A stretch of 5,202 bases of DNA from Thermoplasmata archaeon. Its GTDB lineage: Archaea > Thermoplasmatota > E2 > UBA202 > JdFR-43. Where the stretch lies: assembly GCA_003650975.1 (NCBI GenBank), contig QMSU01000099.1:1-5202 (forward strand). Direction: 5' to 3'. Positions 1 to 4,688 of this stretch are shown here, in pieces; the first letter of the stretch is position 1, and the number at the start of each line of letters is the position of its first letter. A program made the translations under genes and the position numbers. Under the pieces are notes generated by a model, which made no database searches, was not told the origin of the DNA, and was given only the letters and a program-made list of their open reading frames with translations.

Positions 1-468
1 ACAAATCTTGCTTTCTTTCTTTAGGGCATTGAAGACTTCCTCGGTCGTCCAAGCCGGATCGAACTTGTTGTAGACGCAGGATATCGGCTTTCCGCCTGGT
101 TCCGTTGGGGGAAACGTCGGAAGATGACACTCCCCTTCGATCACCAGGTGCGGATTGTCTTTGGGGCCGTTGATCACCATGTCTGCGGCGACGTTCCACA
201 ACTCCGGCCAGCGATCCAAACGGCGCACGGTATGAAGCCGGATCACGTGGTCTGCTTCGTGCATCAGTACCGTAGCCAGCTCCTTGCGGGTGAGTCGCTT
301 AACGAATTCAGCATTCCAGACACCGGCTACGGTCCCATCTCGGCGAATGCAGACACCCATGCTGGGGCACTGGTCGTTTTCACGCCAGCGGATCATGGAT
401 ACGAACGTGCCGTACCATGGCTTTTTCAAAAGAAGCCAGCAGGTGGCGTCTTTGATCGGATCGGACAT
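1..468 (-). CDS. Metallopeptidase-like protein (DUF2201/VWA-associated type), N-terminal part, cut by window edge
   Basis: The first 156 codons are visible; the gene runs off the left edge. The ATG at 468 follows a GAGGAGG Shine-Dalgarno and starts 24 nt after the ATPase stop. Residues 68-79 read LMHEADHVIRLH, a HExxH zinc-site motif (H70, E71, H74) with a further H79, followed by WNVAADMVING (91-101) with D96. This arrangement, HExxH then a W-N-x-A-x-D block, is typical of the putative metallopeptidase domain found N-terminal to a VWA-like domain (DUF2201 group). The VWA part would lie outside the window. Proteins of this group are usually encoded beside a MoxR-type AAA+ ATPase, as here, and the two are thought to act together on a protein target. 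Peptidase activity is not established for the family, and the biological role here is unknown. Family assignment is fairly sure from the motifs; function is inference. Confidence 0.85.
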   Translation of the reverse strand, partial: MSDPIKDATCWLLLKKPWYGTFVSMIRWRENDQCPSMGVCIRRDGTVAGVWNAEFVKRLTRKELATVLMHEADHVIRLHTVRRLDRWPELWNVAADMVINGPKDNPHLVIEGECHLPTFPPTEPGGKPISCVYNKFDPAWTTEEVFNALKKESKIC

Positions 469-472
469 GTTT

Positions 473-490
473 CCCATCCTCCTCTCTGGG
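473..490 (-). promoter_or_regulatory. SD site in a small hairpin loop before the metallopeptidase-like gene
   Basis: On the minus strand CCCA (490-487) can pair with UGGG (476-473), leaving a 10-nt loop that contains the GAGGAGG ribosome-binding site of the gene starting at 468. A 4-bp helix is weak and could occur by chance. It is listed because the polymerase and 205-aa leaders use the same layout. Confidence 0.35.
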
Positions 491-492
491 CT

Positions 493-1638
493 TTAGCCCT
501 CCGAGGCCAGGATTTGCTTGGTCTTCTCATAAAGACGCTTCCGCTTGGCGAGATTCCGATACCACAGCGTATCGGTGTGATTGTTCTTCTCTTCACCCAA
601 CAACTCGGCCAGGGCCTTGTTGCAGGCAAAGGCCACGGCGTGCTTTCCCATGTATTCCCTGAGGATTTGGGAAATGATGACGATGGCGATATCCTGATCG
701 GAATCGAGGTACCAGTCCATCAGGTCAAGCACGTTGTTGACCTGTGCCTCTTTGAGTTTGGGTTTGGCCTTCACGAAGGCACACACGCCCCAGGCCAGGG
801 CCGACCGTTGGTCTCTGGTAGCCTTGGTCAGCTTGGCCTTCACCGAATCCACGCCGCCTTCTACGATCTCTTTGGGCGTGATTTCGAAGGTGGCTCGCTC
901 ATAAGCCAGGCTCAGGGCCGTGCCGATGAGACCCGATCGCATTTCGCGAGTGATGTTCTTGTCGAAGCCGTCGGCGGCCTTTTCCAAGCGGATGACTGCA
1001 TCCCACAGTCTTGGCGACGGCTCGATTTCCAGGTCCATACCGATCTTCTTCTTACTGCTGATGTTCGACATGTCCTGGGCGATGAATTGAATCGCCTTTG
1101 CGGCAACGTCGCCGTGCCGTTGCGTGATGTAGGTGGACCAGTCGCTGAAGAAACCTTCGTTGGCTGCTTGGACTTCCACATGGCAAAAACGCCCGACAAA
1201 GGCCGAGCAGAAATCGTTCACGTGGTAGCCCTCGGTAAAATTGCAGGCCGACACTACGTGCCAGCCCTCCGGGAGCCTGTAAGGCCCGATCCGGCGCTCG
1301 GTGATCAGTTGGAAGACGGCCTGAATCACCGGATCGTCGGCCCGGTTCAATTCATCCAGAAAAAACAGTCCTTCTCCTTCCGGGTCGCGAGGCAACTCGG
1401 CCGGAGGATTGTAGACGGTCATTCCACAGCCATCTTGGTCTTCAATCCTGCTCGGCCATCCTCTCAGATCGGTGGCTTCAATCTGGCTGCATCGGAAATC
1501 GATGAAGCCGATACCGTCTTCTTCGGCCACCTGACGGACCACTGACGATTTGGCCACTCCGTGGTGGCCCCAGATCATCAGCGGGATCTTCGCCTTCTTG
1601 CTGAGGCGAATGGCTTGCTTGAGCTCAGTTGGGGTCAT
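493..1638 (-). CDS. MoxR-type AAA+ ATPase
   Basis: A complete 381-aa ATPase with AAA+ motifs in order. Walker A is GHHGVAKSS (24-32), Walker B is LFFLDE (91-96), sensor 1 is N133 in VVSACNF, the likely arginine finger is R150 in AFVGRF, and sensor 2 is R210 in PSPR. This pattern fits the MoxR/AAA_5 branch, which uses ATP hydrolysis to remodel protein complexes, commonly with a VWA-domain partner. The partner candidate is the next gene (start 468), 24 nt downstream, and the two are probably co-translated. The C-terminal 170 residues are mostly predicted helix with no motif I recognise. The ATG at 1638 has a GGAGGG Shine-Dalgarno, which supports this start. It is probably cytoplasmic. The substrate is unknown. 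The ATPase assignment is secure; the pairing with the metallopeptidase-like protein is inferred from adjacency and from known gene pairs. Confidence 0.93.
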   Translation of the reverse strand: MTPTELKQAIRLSKKAKIPLMIWGHHGVAKSSVVRQVAEEDGIGFIDFRCSQIEATDLRGWPSRIEDQDGCGMTVYNPPAELPRDPEGEGLFFLDELNRADDPVIQAVFQLITERRIGPYRLPEGWHVVSACNFTEGYHVNDFCSAFVGRFCHVEVQAANEGFFSDWSTYITQRHGDVAAKAIQFIAQDMSNISSKKKIGMDLEIEPSPRLWDAVIRLEKAADGFDKNITREMRSGLIGTALSLAYERATFEITPKEIVEGGVDSVKAKLTKATRDQRSALAWGVCAFVKAKPKLKEAQVNNVLDLMDWYLDSDQDIAIVIISQILREYMGKHAVAFACNKALAELLGEEKNNHTDTLWYRNLAKRKRLYEKTKQILASEG

Positions 1639-1647
1639 GCTCTTCCC

Positions 1648-1659
1648 TCCATCTCTGGA
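1648..1659 (-). promoter_or_regulatory. Small GNRA-type hairpin overlapping the ATPase SD
   Basis: UCCA-GAGA-UGGA on the minus strand forms a 4-bp stem with a GNRA-class tetraloop, and its 3' arm runs into the GGAGGG ribosome-binding site of the ATPase gene. It is short and of low individual significance. The remainder of this 57-nt gap (1639-1695) shows nothing else clear. Confidence 0.25.
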
Positions 1660-1695
1660 CGATTTCCACGGGACTCGGTATCGCCATTAAGACTT

Positions 1696-1902
1696 TCAGG
1701 CAATGCCGGTTTTCAACTCTTTGGCAGTGCATTCGAACTTCTCACACTCGCCTTCGGCAGGCTTTCGCGTACACCCATAGCAGTTTCGCATGCTGCCCTT
1801 GAAATTCTTGCAATGCTCGGCCATGAATTCGCCGGGGTCGCAGGCGGCACTGCGGTGAAGGTAAAAACACACTTCTTGATGAAGACAATTGGAGCAATCC
1901 AT
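1696..1902 (-). CDS. Small cysteine-rich protein, probable metal binder
   Basis: A 68-aa protein of unrecognised family. I chose the ATG at 1902 rather than an upstream in-frame ATG at 1947, because AGGGAGGAGG lies just before 1902 and a strong hairpin fills the space upstream. It has nine cysteines: C3-x2-C6, C12, C21, C31, C41-x2-C44, C53 and C58, with H30-C31-x2-F34. Spaced CxxC pairs suggest one or two structural zinc sites. Short cysteine-rich proteins with an HC-x2-F ending to the first cluster are common among uncharacterised phage proteins. There is no signal peptide or membrane segment, so a cytoplasmic location is likely and structural disulfides are less likely. It lies between a small charged protein and the AAA+ ATPase in the same run of genes. 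Function is unknown; metal binding is inference from the cysteine pattern. Confidence 0.75.
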   Translation of the reverse strand: MDCSNCLHQEVCFYLHRSAACDPGEFMAEHCKNFKGSMRNCYGCTRKPAEGECEKFECTAKELKTGIA

Positions 1903-1919
1903 GATTTCCTCCTCCCTAC

Positions 1920-1940
1920 CAGCAGACGGCCTGTCTGCTG
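1920..1940 (-). promoter_or_regulatory. Perfect 8-bp hairpin immediately 5' of the SD of the cysteine-rich gene
   Basis: CAGCAGAC and GTCTGCTG form a perfect 8-bp inverted repeat around the 5-nt loop AGGCC. It ends only a few bases before the AGGGAGGAGG ribosome-binding site. There is no U-run after it, so it does not look like an intrinsic terminator. An RNA processing, stability or translational element is more likely. As DNA it could also be an operator. This hairpin is the main content of the 83-nt gap 1903-1985. Confidence 0.6.
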
Positions 1941-1985
1941 AGGTCACGGTAAACTACCCAAATTCCCCAACGCGGTTCTCTTTCT

Positions 1986-2177
1986 TTACTCCGGGATCGC
2001 CGAGGCCAAATAACGACGGAGTTTCCGCTTCGCTTCGCCCTTGGTGTGGCATCTGTCGAGCTTCAACTTCTCGACGATGCCCGGTCGCCGGGCTTCCAGC
2101 GAATCCAAGTATCGCGCCAAGGGTGTCGTCTCCGTTTCCTTCTCTTCCAAAGTGGTGGTGTCGATCTTGTTCGCCAT
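1986..2177 (-). CDS. Small charged hypothetical protein
   Basis: A 63-aa protein that I do not recognise. It starts at an ATG preceded by a clear GAGGAGG Shine-Dalgarno, which is the main reason for preferring it to overlapping frames. The N-terminal part (about 5-20) is rich in T and E and probably flexible. Residues 20-60 are rich in K, R, E and L and likely helical, ending in a basic stretch (KGEAKRKLRRYL, 46-57). There is one cysteine and no membrane segment. It lies between the small membrane protein and the cysteine-rich protein in the same direction. The basic C-terminal half could bind nucleic acid or a partner protein, but nothing in the sequence settles this. Confidence 0.65.
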   Translation of the reverse strand: MANKIDTTTLEEKETETTPLARYLDSLEARRPGIVEKLKLDRCHTKGEAKRKLRRYLASAIPE

Positions 2178-2200
2178 GTTGTGCTCCTCCTCTTCTCTGT

Positions 2201-2219
2201 GGCCGAGCCAAGCTCAGCC
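2201..2219 (-). promoter_or_regulatory. 8-bp hairpin upstream of the 63-aa gene
   Basis: On the minus strand GGCUGAGC and GCUCGGCC pair over 8 positions (one U-G) around a UUG loop. It lies in the 65-nt gap after the membrane-protein stop, about 10 nt before the GAGGAGG site. No U-tract follows, so a terminator is not supported. It resembles the other hairpin-before-SD arrangements in this window. Confidence 0.5.
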
Positions 2220-2242
2220 GCTCCGATGGGGCGTCATCTTAC

Positions 2243-2665
2243 TTAGCCGATGACTTTTTGCGTCACTCGCAGGGACTTGCCGCTCAAAAGGGTTGAAGCG
2301 GAGTCCATCATGCCGGTGAGACCCGCTACCACGAATACGAATGGGGTAGCCAAAAAGGCTCCACATGCACGGCTAATCCAGCCGCCTTGCAACTTGGGCC
2401 ACCCCAAAGAAAGCAAGAAAGTCGTACGCAGTGTAGCCAACATGAGAAACGCACTCAGCCCCCACCATCCGGCGTCCCAACCGAATAGAATTGAGGCCAG
2501 TGAAGAACCGGTCAAGGTGCAGAAGAAGAACGATGAGATGTGCTCAAAAGGCGACGAATCATCTTTGCAAGAGGCTTTATACAGACAGAACGTCTCCCCA
2601 CCGTTTTTGAGCTGTACCAAGCCCACAGTCACTTCGTCTTTGCTGACGGTCAAAACTTCCAACAT
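2243..2665 (-). CDS. Small integral membrane protein, unknown function
   Basis: A 140-aa protein of no family I recognise. The ATG at 2665 follows AAAGGAGG, a strong ribosome-binding site. Residues 1-40 form a polar N-terminal segment with several beta-like stretches and two cysteines (C27, C33). From about 43 onward there are three hydrophobic stretches suited to membrane helices: about 43-61, 66-86 and 101-120, with the last rich in A, V, F and G. The C-terminal 20 residues are polar and basic. There is no cleavable signal peptide. A holin is possible for a phage membrane protein of this size, but no endolysin is seen nearby and the soluble N-terminal domain argues against calling it one. 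It lies between the 119-aa protein and the 63-aa protein in the same orientation. Confidence 0.75.
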   Translation of the reverse strand: MLEVLTVSKDEVTVGLVQLKNGGETFCLYKASCKDDSSPFEHISSFFFCTLTGSSLASILFGWDAGWWGLSAFLMLATLRTTFLLSLGWPKLQGGWISRACGAFLATPFVFVVAGLTGMMDSASTLLSGKSLRVTQKVIG

Positions 2666-2683
2666 GTTTTGCCTCCTTTCTTT

Positions 2684-2696
2684 GGGTCATTGACCC
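2684..2696 (-). promoter_or_regulatory. 13-bp palindrome/hairpin upstream of the membrane-protein gene
   Basis: GGGTCA-A-TGACCC on the minus strand is a perfect inverted repeat about one central base. As RNA it would fold as a GGGUC stem with a short AAU loop, seven nt before the AAAGGAGG site. As DNA its symmetry fits a dimeric repressor site. The 5-bp stem with 3-nt loop has the same shape as the CCCCG-AUA-CGGGG hairpin in the duplicated leaders. Which role applies cannot be decided from sequence. Confidence 0.45.
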
Positions 2697-2722
2697 TCCA
2701 GGACACGTGCTCCCTTAGCCTA

Positions 2723-3082
2723 TTACTTCAGCGAAATGGCATTCCCCTGCCGTTCTTCTACCGATTCCCATTTCGGCAAGCGGATCCCTTCTTCATAAAT
2801 CTTCGTGCCGTCGGGAAGTATGTCACGAATTGCTTTAAAATGATGTAGGTCTCCTTTCCTACAAACGCATTTTACATAATCCCTTGAGTGATCTTCATAT
2901 TCGACATAGACGACATCATCTTCCAGCCAATACCGTTCTGTCCACCAATAATACTGTTCTTGCCACCCGTGATAACCGTTCTTCTGTCCACCGCGAAATA
3001 CGATGGGCTTGCCCTCTTCTATAGTAATCTTGACCAACCCGGAGTTCGGGTGCCAGATCCAAAAGCGGACCCTATTCTTCAT
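2723..3082 (-). CDS. Aromatic-rich hypothetical protein
   Basis: A 119-aa protein with no family I can name. I start it at the ATG at 3082. A GTG two codons upstream lies inside the ribosome-binding site and is an unlikely start. The ATG is preceded by TAAGGAGGTGATC, which matches the complement of the usual 16S rRNA 3' end over 13 bases. The protein is rich in W and Y, especially around 43-65 (several of Q, Y, W, E, R), followed by alternating V, Y and acidic residues that suggest beta-strands. One CxC occurs near residues 72-74. There is no signal peptide or membrane helix. Base composition looks more AT-rich than the flanking polymerase gene, as in the 205-aa gene, hinting at a different recent origin. 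It begins 31 nt after the polymerase stop, so it is probably in the same operon. Function is unknown. Confidence 0.72.
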   Translation of the reverse strand: MKNRVRFWIWHPNSGLVKITIEEGKPIVFRGGQKNGYHGWQEQYYWWTERYWLEDDVVYVEYEDHSRDYVKCVCRKGDLHHFKAIRDILPDGTKIYEEGIRLPKWESVEERQGNAISLK

Positions 3083-3095
3083 GATCACCTCCTTA
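3083..3095 (-). promoter_or_regulatory. Extended Shine-Dalgarno fully complementary to the 16S 3' end
   Basis: TAAGGAGGTGATC on the minus strand ends directly before the ATG at 3082 and matches the complement of the conserved 16S 3' terminus over 13 nt. The GGAGG core is 5 nt from the start codon. This fixes the start of the 119-aa gene and predicts strong ribosome binding. Confidence 0.85.
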
Positions 3096-3112
3096 CACCT
3101 AAACCGTTCGGG

Positions 3113-3850
3113 CTACACTCGCATGCTCGGTTCCAGCCATTTCATGCCCAATGCCCCAAGGATTTCCTCCTCCGTTTCCGATACAATCAGCTTGTCCCCG
3201 TCGAACAGCCCGTCGCGATTGAGCTTCAGGCCCATCTTTTTGGCCAGCCCTCGCAGGCGGATATTGAAGTCCGCGCTGCCGGTAAAAAAGAGCAACCCGG
3301 CACCTACGCTCCGGCGGGGCACGATTCGTAGGTCGATCTGCAGCCCGTCCTTGATGATGCCGGTGCTTTTTTCACCCTGATCAAGGGATTGGTCGCCCAG
3401 CGTTCGGAAGAATTCGCAAAACCGGGCCGGGTCGCCATCCCCTGCCAGCAGGACGTCCGCATCCTTGGGATCCTTGCCGCGACGGAGGCTTCCGCAGATG
3501 TAGACATGCGCTTCGGGAAACTTCTTCTGGAGCGCATCCACAACCGGTCTGACGATCGCCAGAGCTTTAAAGAGCGGCCATCGCTCCTTGATGGACGTCG
3601 TGCGTCGCAACTCCTCCAGGAGGGGATAGGTTCCGGTGCTTCGGAATACCGCAATCTTGGCCATGATGCCCTTGCCGAAACCGGGGATTTTGGCAATCTC
3701 ATCCAAAGAAAGATCATCGAAGTTAGGGATGCTTTCGATCCGATCGGCCGCGCCTTTGTAGGTCTTCAGTCGGAAGCCATTCTTCTCACCGGCTGCCTTC
3801 AGCCGATCGCCGATCTCGCGGAGAGCAGCAGCGATTTCTTTCCCGTTCAT
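3113..3850 (-). CDS. Compact family-X DNA polymerase (Pol beta-like nucleotidyltransferase) lacking the fingers/D subdomain
   Basis: A 245-aa family-X polymerase, the class that fills short gaps in DNA repair. Residues 1-83 match the 8-kDa lyase-type domain: Y31 in the place of Pol beta Y39, helix-hairpin-helix IPGFGKG (55-61), and K65 in the place of the Schiff-base lysine K72. Residues 91-180 are the palm: CGSLRRGK (119-126) with G120-S121, metal ligands D130 and D132, and D173 in LQIDLR. Residues 183-245 match the thumb: FFTGSADFNIRLR (188-200), where N196 and R200 align with Pol beta N279 and R283, then GLKLN, GLF and EEEILGALG. The roughly 60-residue fingers/D subdomain with the second helix-hairpin-helix, normally between lyase domain and palm, is absent. 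Q171 replaces the arginine two residues before the third aspartate. No PHP exonuclease domain follows. All catalytic residues are kept, so activity is plausible. The leader is a 48-bp repeat shared with the previous gene. Confidence 0.9.
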   Translation of the reverse strand: MNGKEIAAALREIGDRLKAAGEKNGFRLKTYKGAADRIESIPNFDDLSLDEIAKIPGFGKGIMAKIAVFRSTGTYPLLEELRRTTSIKERWPLFKALAIVRPVVDALQKKFPEAHVYICGSLRRGKDPKDADVLLAGDGDPARFCEFFRTLGDQSLDQGEKSTGIIKDGLQIDLRIVPRRSVGAGLLFFTGSADFNIRLRGLAKKMGLKLNRDGLFDGDKLIVSETEEEILGALGMKWLEPSMRV

Positions 3851-3891
3851 GACCGTTCTCCTTTCCCGGCCCCCGTATCGGGGATGAACTT
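3844..3891 (-). promoter_or_regulatory. Structured leader copy A, spanning the polymerase start codon
   Basis: The whole 48-nt gap before the polymerase is a structured element. On the minus strand GUUCAU (3889-3884) pairs with AUGAAC (3850-3845), which contains the start codon. Inside are CCCCG-AUA-CGGGG (3883-3871) and GCCG/CGGU (3870-3867 with 3855-3852), whose 11-nt loop carries AAAGGAG, the ribosome-binding site. The result is a compact three-way junction with one unpaired junction base. A nearly identical copy stands before the 205-aa gene. The upstream end sits 8 nt before the end of that gene's stop codon. Translational control by a ligand, protein or temperature is a reasonable guess; the fold is seen on paper only. 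Confidence 0.7.
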
Positions 3892-3898
3892 TATGGGA

Positions 3899-4516
3899 TC
3901 AAATGGCTCCGCTTTTCAAAAGCTTCTTAAGTTTGGCTCGAATCGAGCCCGGAAGAATGGAACATATGCAGTCTCCCGGATAACCTTCGTATTCGCATGG
4001 GACAAAAATGGAAAGGCACCGAATGTACCGCATTACATGGCTTTTGTTCCTGCCGATCCAGAGGTCGTAATCGGGTTGATGAAGCACAAACCAAGCACGG
4101 CTATGCGGCAGATCATATCTTTCTGCAGACTTGGAAAAGTGGATGTTCGAAGTGGTTGGGCCAGCAAAGACAGCAATCTTTTGAAGAATCCTTCGTCCTT
4201 TTTCGTAGTCAGCCTTGTAATGCTCAATGTCTTTCTTGGTGAAAATCTTCTGTTCTTTCTTTTGGATGGCAGCTACGACATCAGTTAGTTTAGTAAAATT
4301 CTTCCCCTCGAAGAAAAAGCGAGGCTCTGGGTGCGAATAGAAACAGAGAGGACAATTCTTCTTGCTATGAAGAAATGTGACGTTGATCGGCTTCGACAAA
4401 TCGGGACAAAACTCAATTTTGACAAAATCGAGATCCAGATTGCGAAAAAAACCATGGATGCGATTCAGCATCGGCGTGTAAACTGCATCCAATTGGTGTG
4501 CCGTCAACTCGTTCAT
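3899..4516 (-). CDS. Hypothetical protein with a CPLC motif, flanked by direct repeats
   Basis: A 205-aa protein that I do not recognise. The ATG at 4516 is preceded by AAAGGAG within the repeated structured leader. Visible features are a CPLC pair (C55, C58) shortly after C37, with H50 and H62 close by, which could form a metal site; a K/E-rich helical stretch around 85-112; an aromatic and charged middle region with SRAWFVLHQPDYDLW near 140-154; two further cysteines in GDCIC near 180; and a basic C-terminal helix (KLKKLLK). No signal peptide or clear membrane segment is seen. The gene appears more AT-rich than the polymerase downstream. It is bounded by 48-bp direct repeats, so it could be an inserted or duplicated cassette. 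It ends 48 nt before the polymerase start and is probably co-transcribed. Function is unknown. Confidence 0.72.
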   Translation of the reverse strand: MNELTAHQLDAVYTPMLNRIHGFFRNLDLDFVKIEFCPDLSKPINVTFLHSKKNCPLCFYSHPEPRFFFEGKNFTKLTDVVAAIQKKEQKIFTKKDIEHYKADYEKGRRILQKIAVFAGPTTSNIHFSKSAERYDLPHSRAWFVLHQPDYDLWIGRNKSHVMRYIRCLSIFVPCEYEGYPGDCICSILPGSIRAKLKKLLKSGAI

Positions 4517-4557
4517 GGCCGTTCTCCTTTCCCGGCCCCCGTATCGGGGATGAACTT
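4510..4557 (-). promoter_or_regulatory. Structured leader copy B, spanning the start codon of the 205-aa gene
   Basis: This is the second copy of the leader at 3844-3891. GUUCAU (4555-4550) can pair with AUGAAC (4516-4511), enclosing CCCCG-AUA-CGGGG (4549-4537) and GCCG/CGGC (4536-4533 with 4521-4518), with the SD AAAGGAG in the loop. The only base that differs from copy A (4518) gives a G-C pair here where copy A has G-U, so the helix is kept. It is preceded by a possible 5-codon frame and by the hammerhead candidate. Confidence 0.7.
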
Positions 4558-4559
4558 CA

Positions 4560-4577
4560 CTACTTGAAAGGCTCCAT
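4560..4577 (-). other. Possible 5-codon leader ORF (MEPFK) in a hairpin
   Basis: ATG GAG CCT TTC AAG TAG lies between the ribozyme and leader B. AAGGAGG precedes it, but only 3 nt from the ATG, closer than usual. AGGCU-GAUGG-AGCCU can form a 5-bp hairpin that puts the AUG in the loop and buries part of the SD. It could be a translated leader peptide or merely a remnant of a former gene end. Evidence is weak. Confidence 0.25.
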
Positions 4578-4598
4578 CAGCCTCCTTCTGAATCGGCT

Positions 4599-4656
4599 TC
4601 CGCGACACCCCCGAAGGGGTGTGTTTCGGCCTTGCCGAAGGGCCTCGTCAGGCGGA
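4599..4656 (-). ncRNA. Hammerhead ribozyme, type I (candidate)
   Basis: A 58-nt match to the hammerhead layout on the minus strand. In order: stem I 5' arm UCCGC (4656-4652); core CUGACGA (4651-4645, consensus CUGANGA); stem II GGCC/GGCC (4644-4641 with 4631-4628) around a 9-nt loop; GAAA (4627-4624); stem III, whose arms (A4624 then CACACCCC, 4623-4616; GGGGGUGU, 4612-4605) pair over 8 positions with one bulged A and a short UUC loop; then C4604 as the cleavage base; and stem I 3' arm GCGGA (4603-4599). Closing pairs also match known preferences: CGAAAC on one side and GUC on the other. Predicted cleavage is between 4604 and 4603, separating the tape-measure mRNA from the accessory genes. 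Open stem I makes it type I. Hammerheads are known in bacterial and phage genomes. Activity is untested. Confidence 0.85.
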
Positions 4657-4662
4657 TTTAAC

Positions 4663-4676
4663 AGGTGGAAACACCT
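4663..4676 (-). other. Short hairpin between tape-measure stop and ribozyme
   Basis: AGGTG-TTTC-CACCT on the minus strand forms a 5-bp stem 12 nt after the tape-measure stop and 6 nt before the ribozyme. Only a weak T/A stretch (GTTAAAT) follows, so it is at most a poor terminator. It may instead insulate or extend the ribozyme fold. Confidence 0.35.
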
Positions 4677-4688
4677 ACACTGCCGTCG

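Larger units (their letters stand above)
3844..4557. repeat. Pair of 48-bp direct repeats flanking the 205-aa gene
   Basis: Positions 3844-3891 and 4510-4557 are identical at 47 of 48 bases (the difference is 3852 versus 4518), same orientation, 666 bp apart. Each covers a leader, ribosome-binding site and the first codons (ATG AAC G) of a gene. The genes that follow are unrelated. A weaker match continues upstream: GGAGCC occurs 14-15 nt before each copy's 5' end. Recombination between the repeats would remove the 205-aa gene and leave an intact leader on the polymerase. Confidence 0.95.

Noticed and set aside
124..1545. Long open plus-strand frame opposite the ATPase and metallopeptidase-like genes
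   Set aside because: It is the antisense of two clearly recognisable minus-strand proteins with full motifs; its own translation shows no family, and it lacks a good ribosome-binding site.
1577..1583. CUGAUGA-like string on the minus strand, a second hammerhead core
   Set aside because: It lies inside the ATPase coding sequence near Walker A, with no GAAA, stem II or stem III around it.
1903..1947. Upstream ATG extension of the cysteine-rich protein
   Set aside because: The extension would be coded through the perfect hairpin and the ribosome-binding site of the internal ATG at 1902, which is the better start.
1954..2211. Alternative 85-aa minus-strand frame overlapping the 63-aa gene
   Set aside because: The 63-aa frame has GAGGAGG at the right distance from its ATG; the alternative starts inside a hairpin without a suitable site and has a low-complexity translation.
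3083..3096. Plus-strand GATCACCTCCTTA, identical to the 16S rRNA 3' end
   Set aside because: There is no other rRNA sequence around it. Read on the minus strand it is an extended Shine-Dalgarno directly before a start codon.
3389..4288. Long plus-strand frame across the polymerase start and the 205-aa gene
   Set aside because: It runs antisense through two minus-strand genes and the repeated leader, and its translation has no recognisable domain.
4510..4557. Leader repeat read as the coding tail of a lost gene (frame ending KGERP-stop over the ATG)
   Set aside because: An open frame does run through copy B, but it has no supported start, and in copy A the region follows the stop codon of the 205-aa gene. 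The paired structure explains the conservation better, though a coding origin is not excluded.
4604..4623. GC-rich hairpin of ribozyme stem III read as an intrinsic terminator
   Set aside because: No U-run follows on the minus strand, and flanking bases match the hammerhead core.
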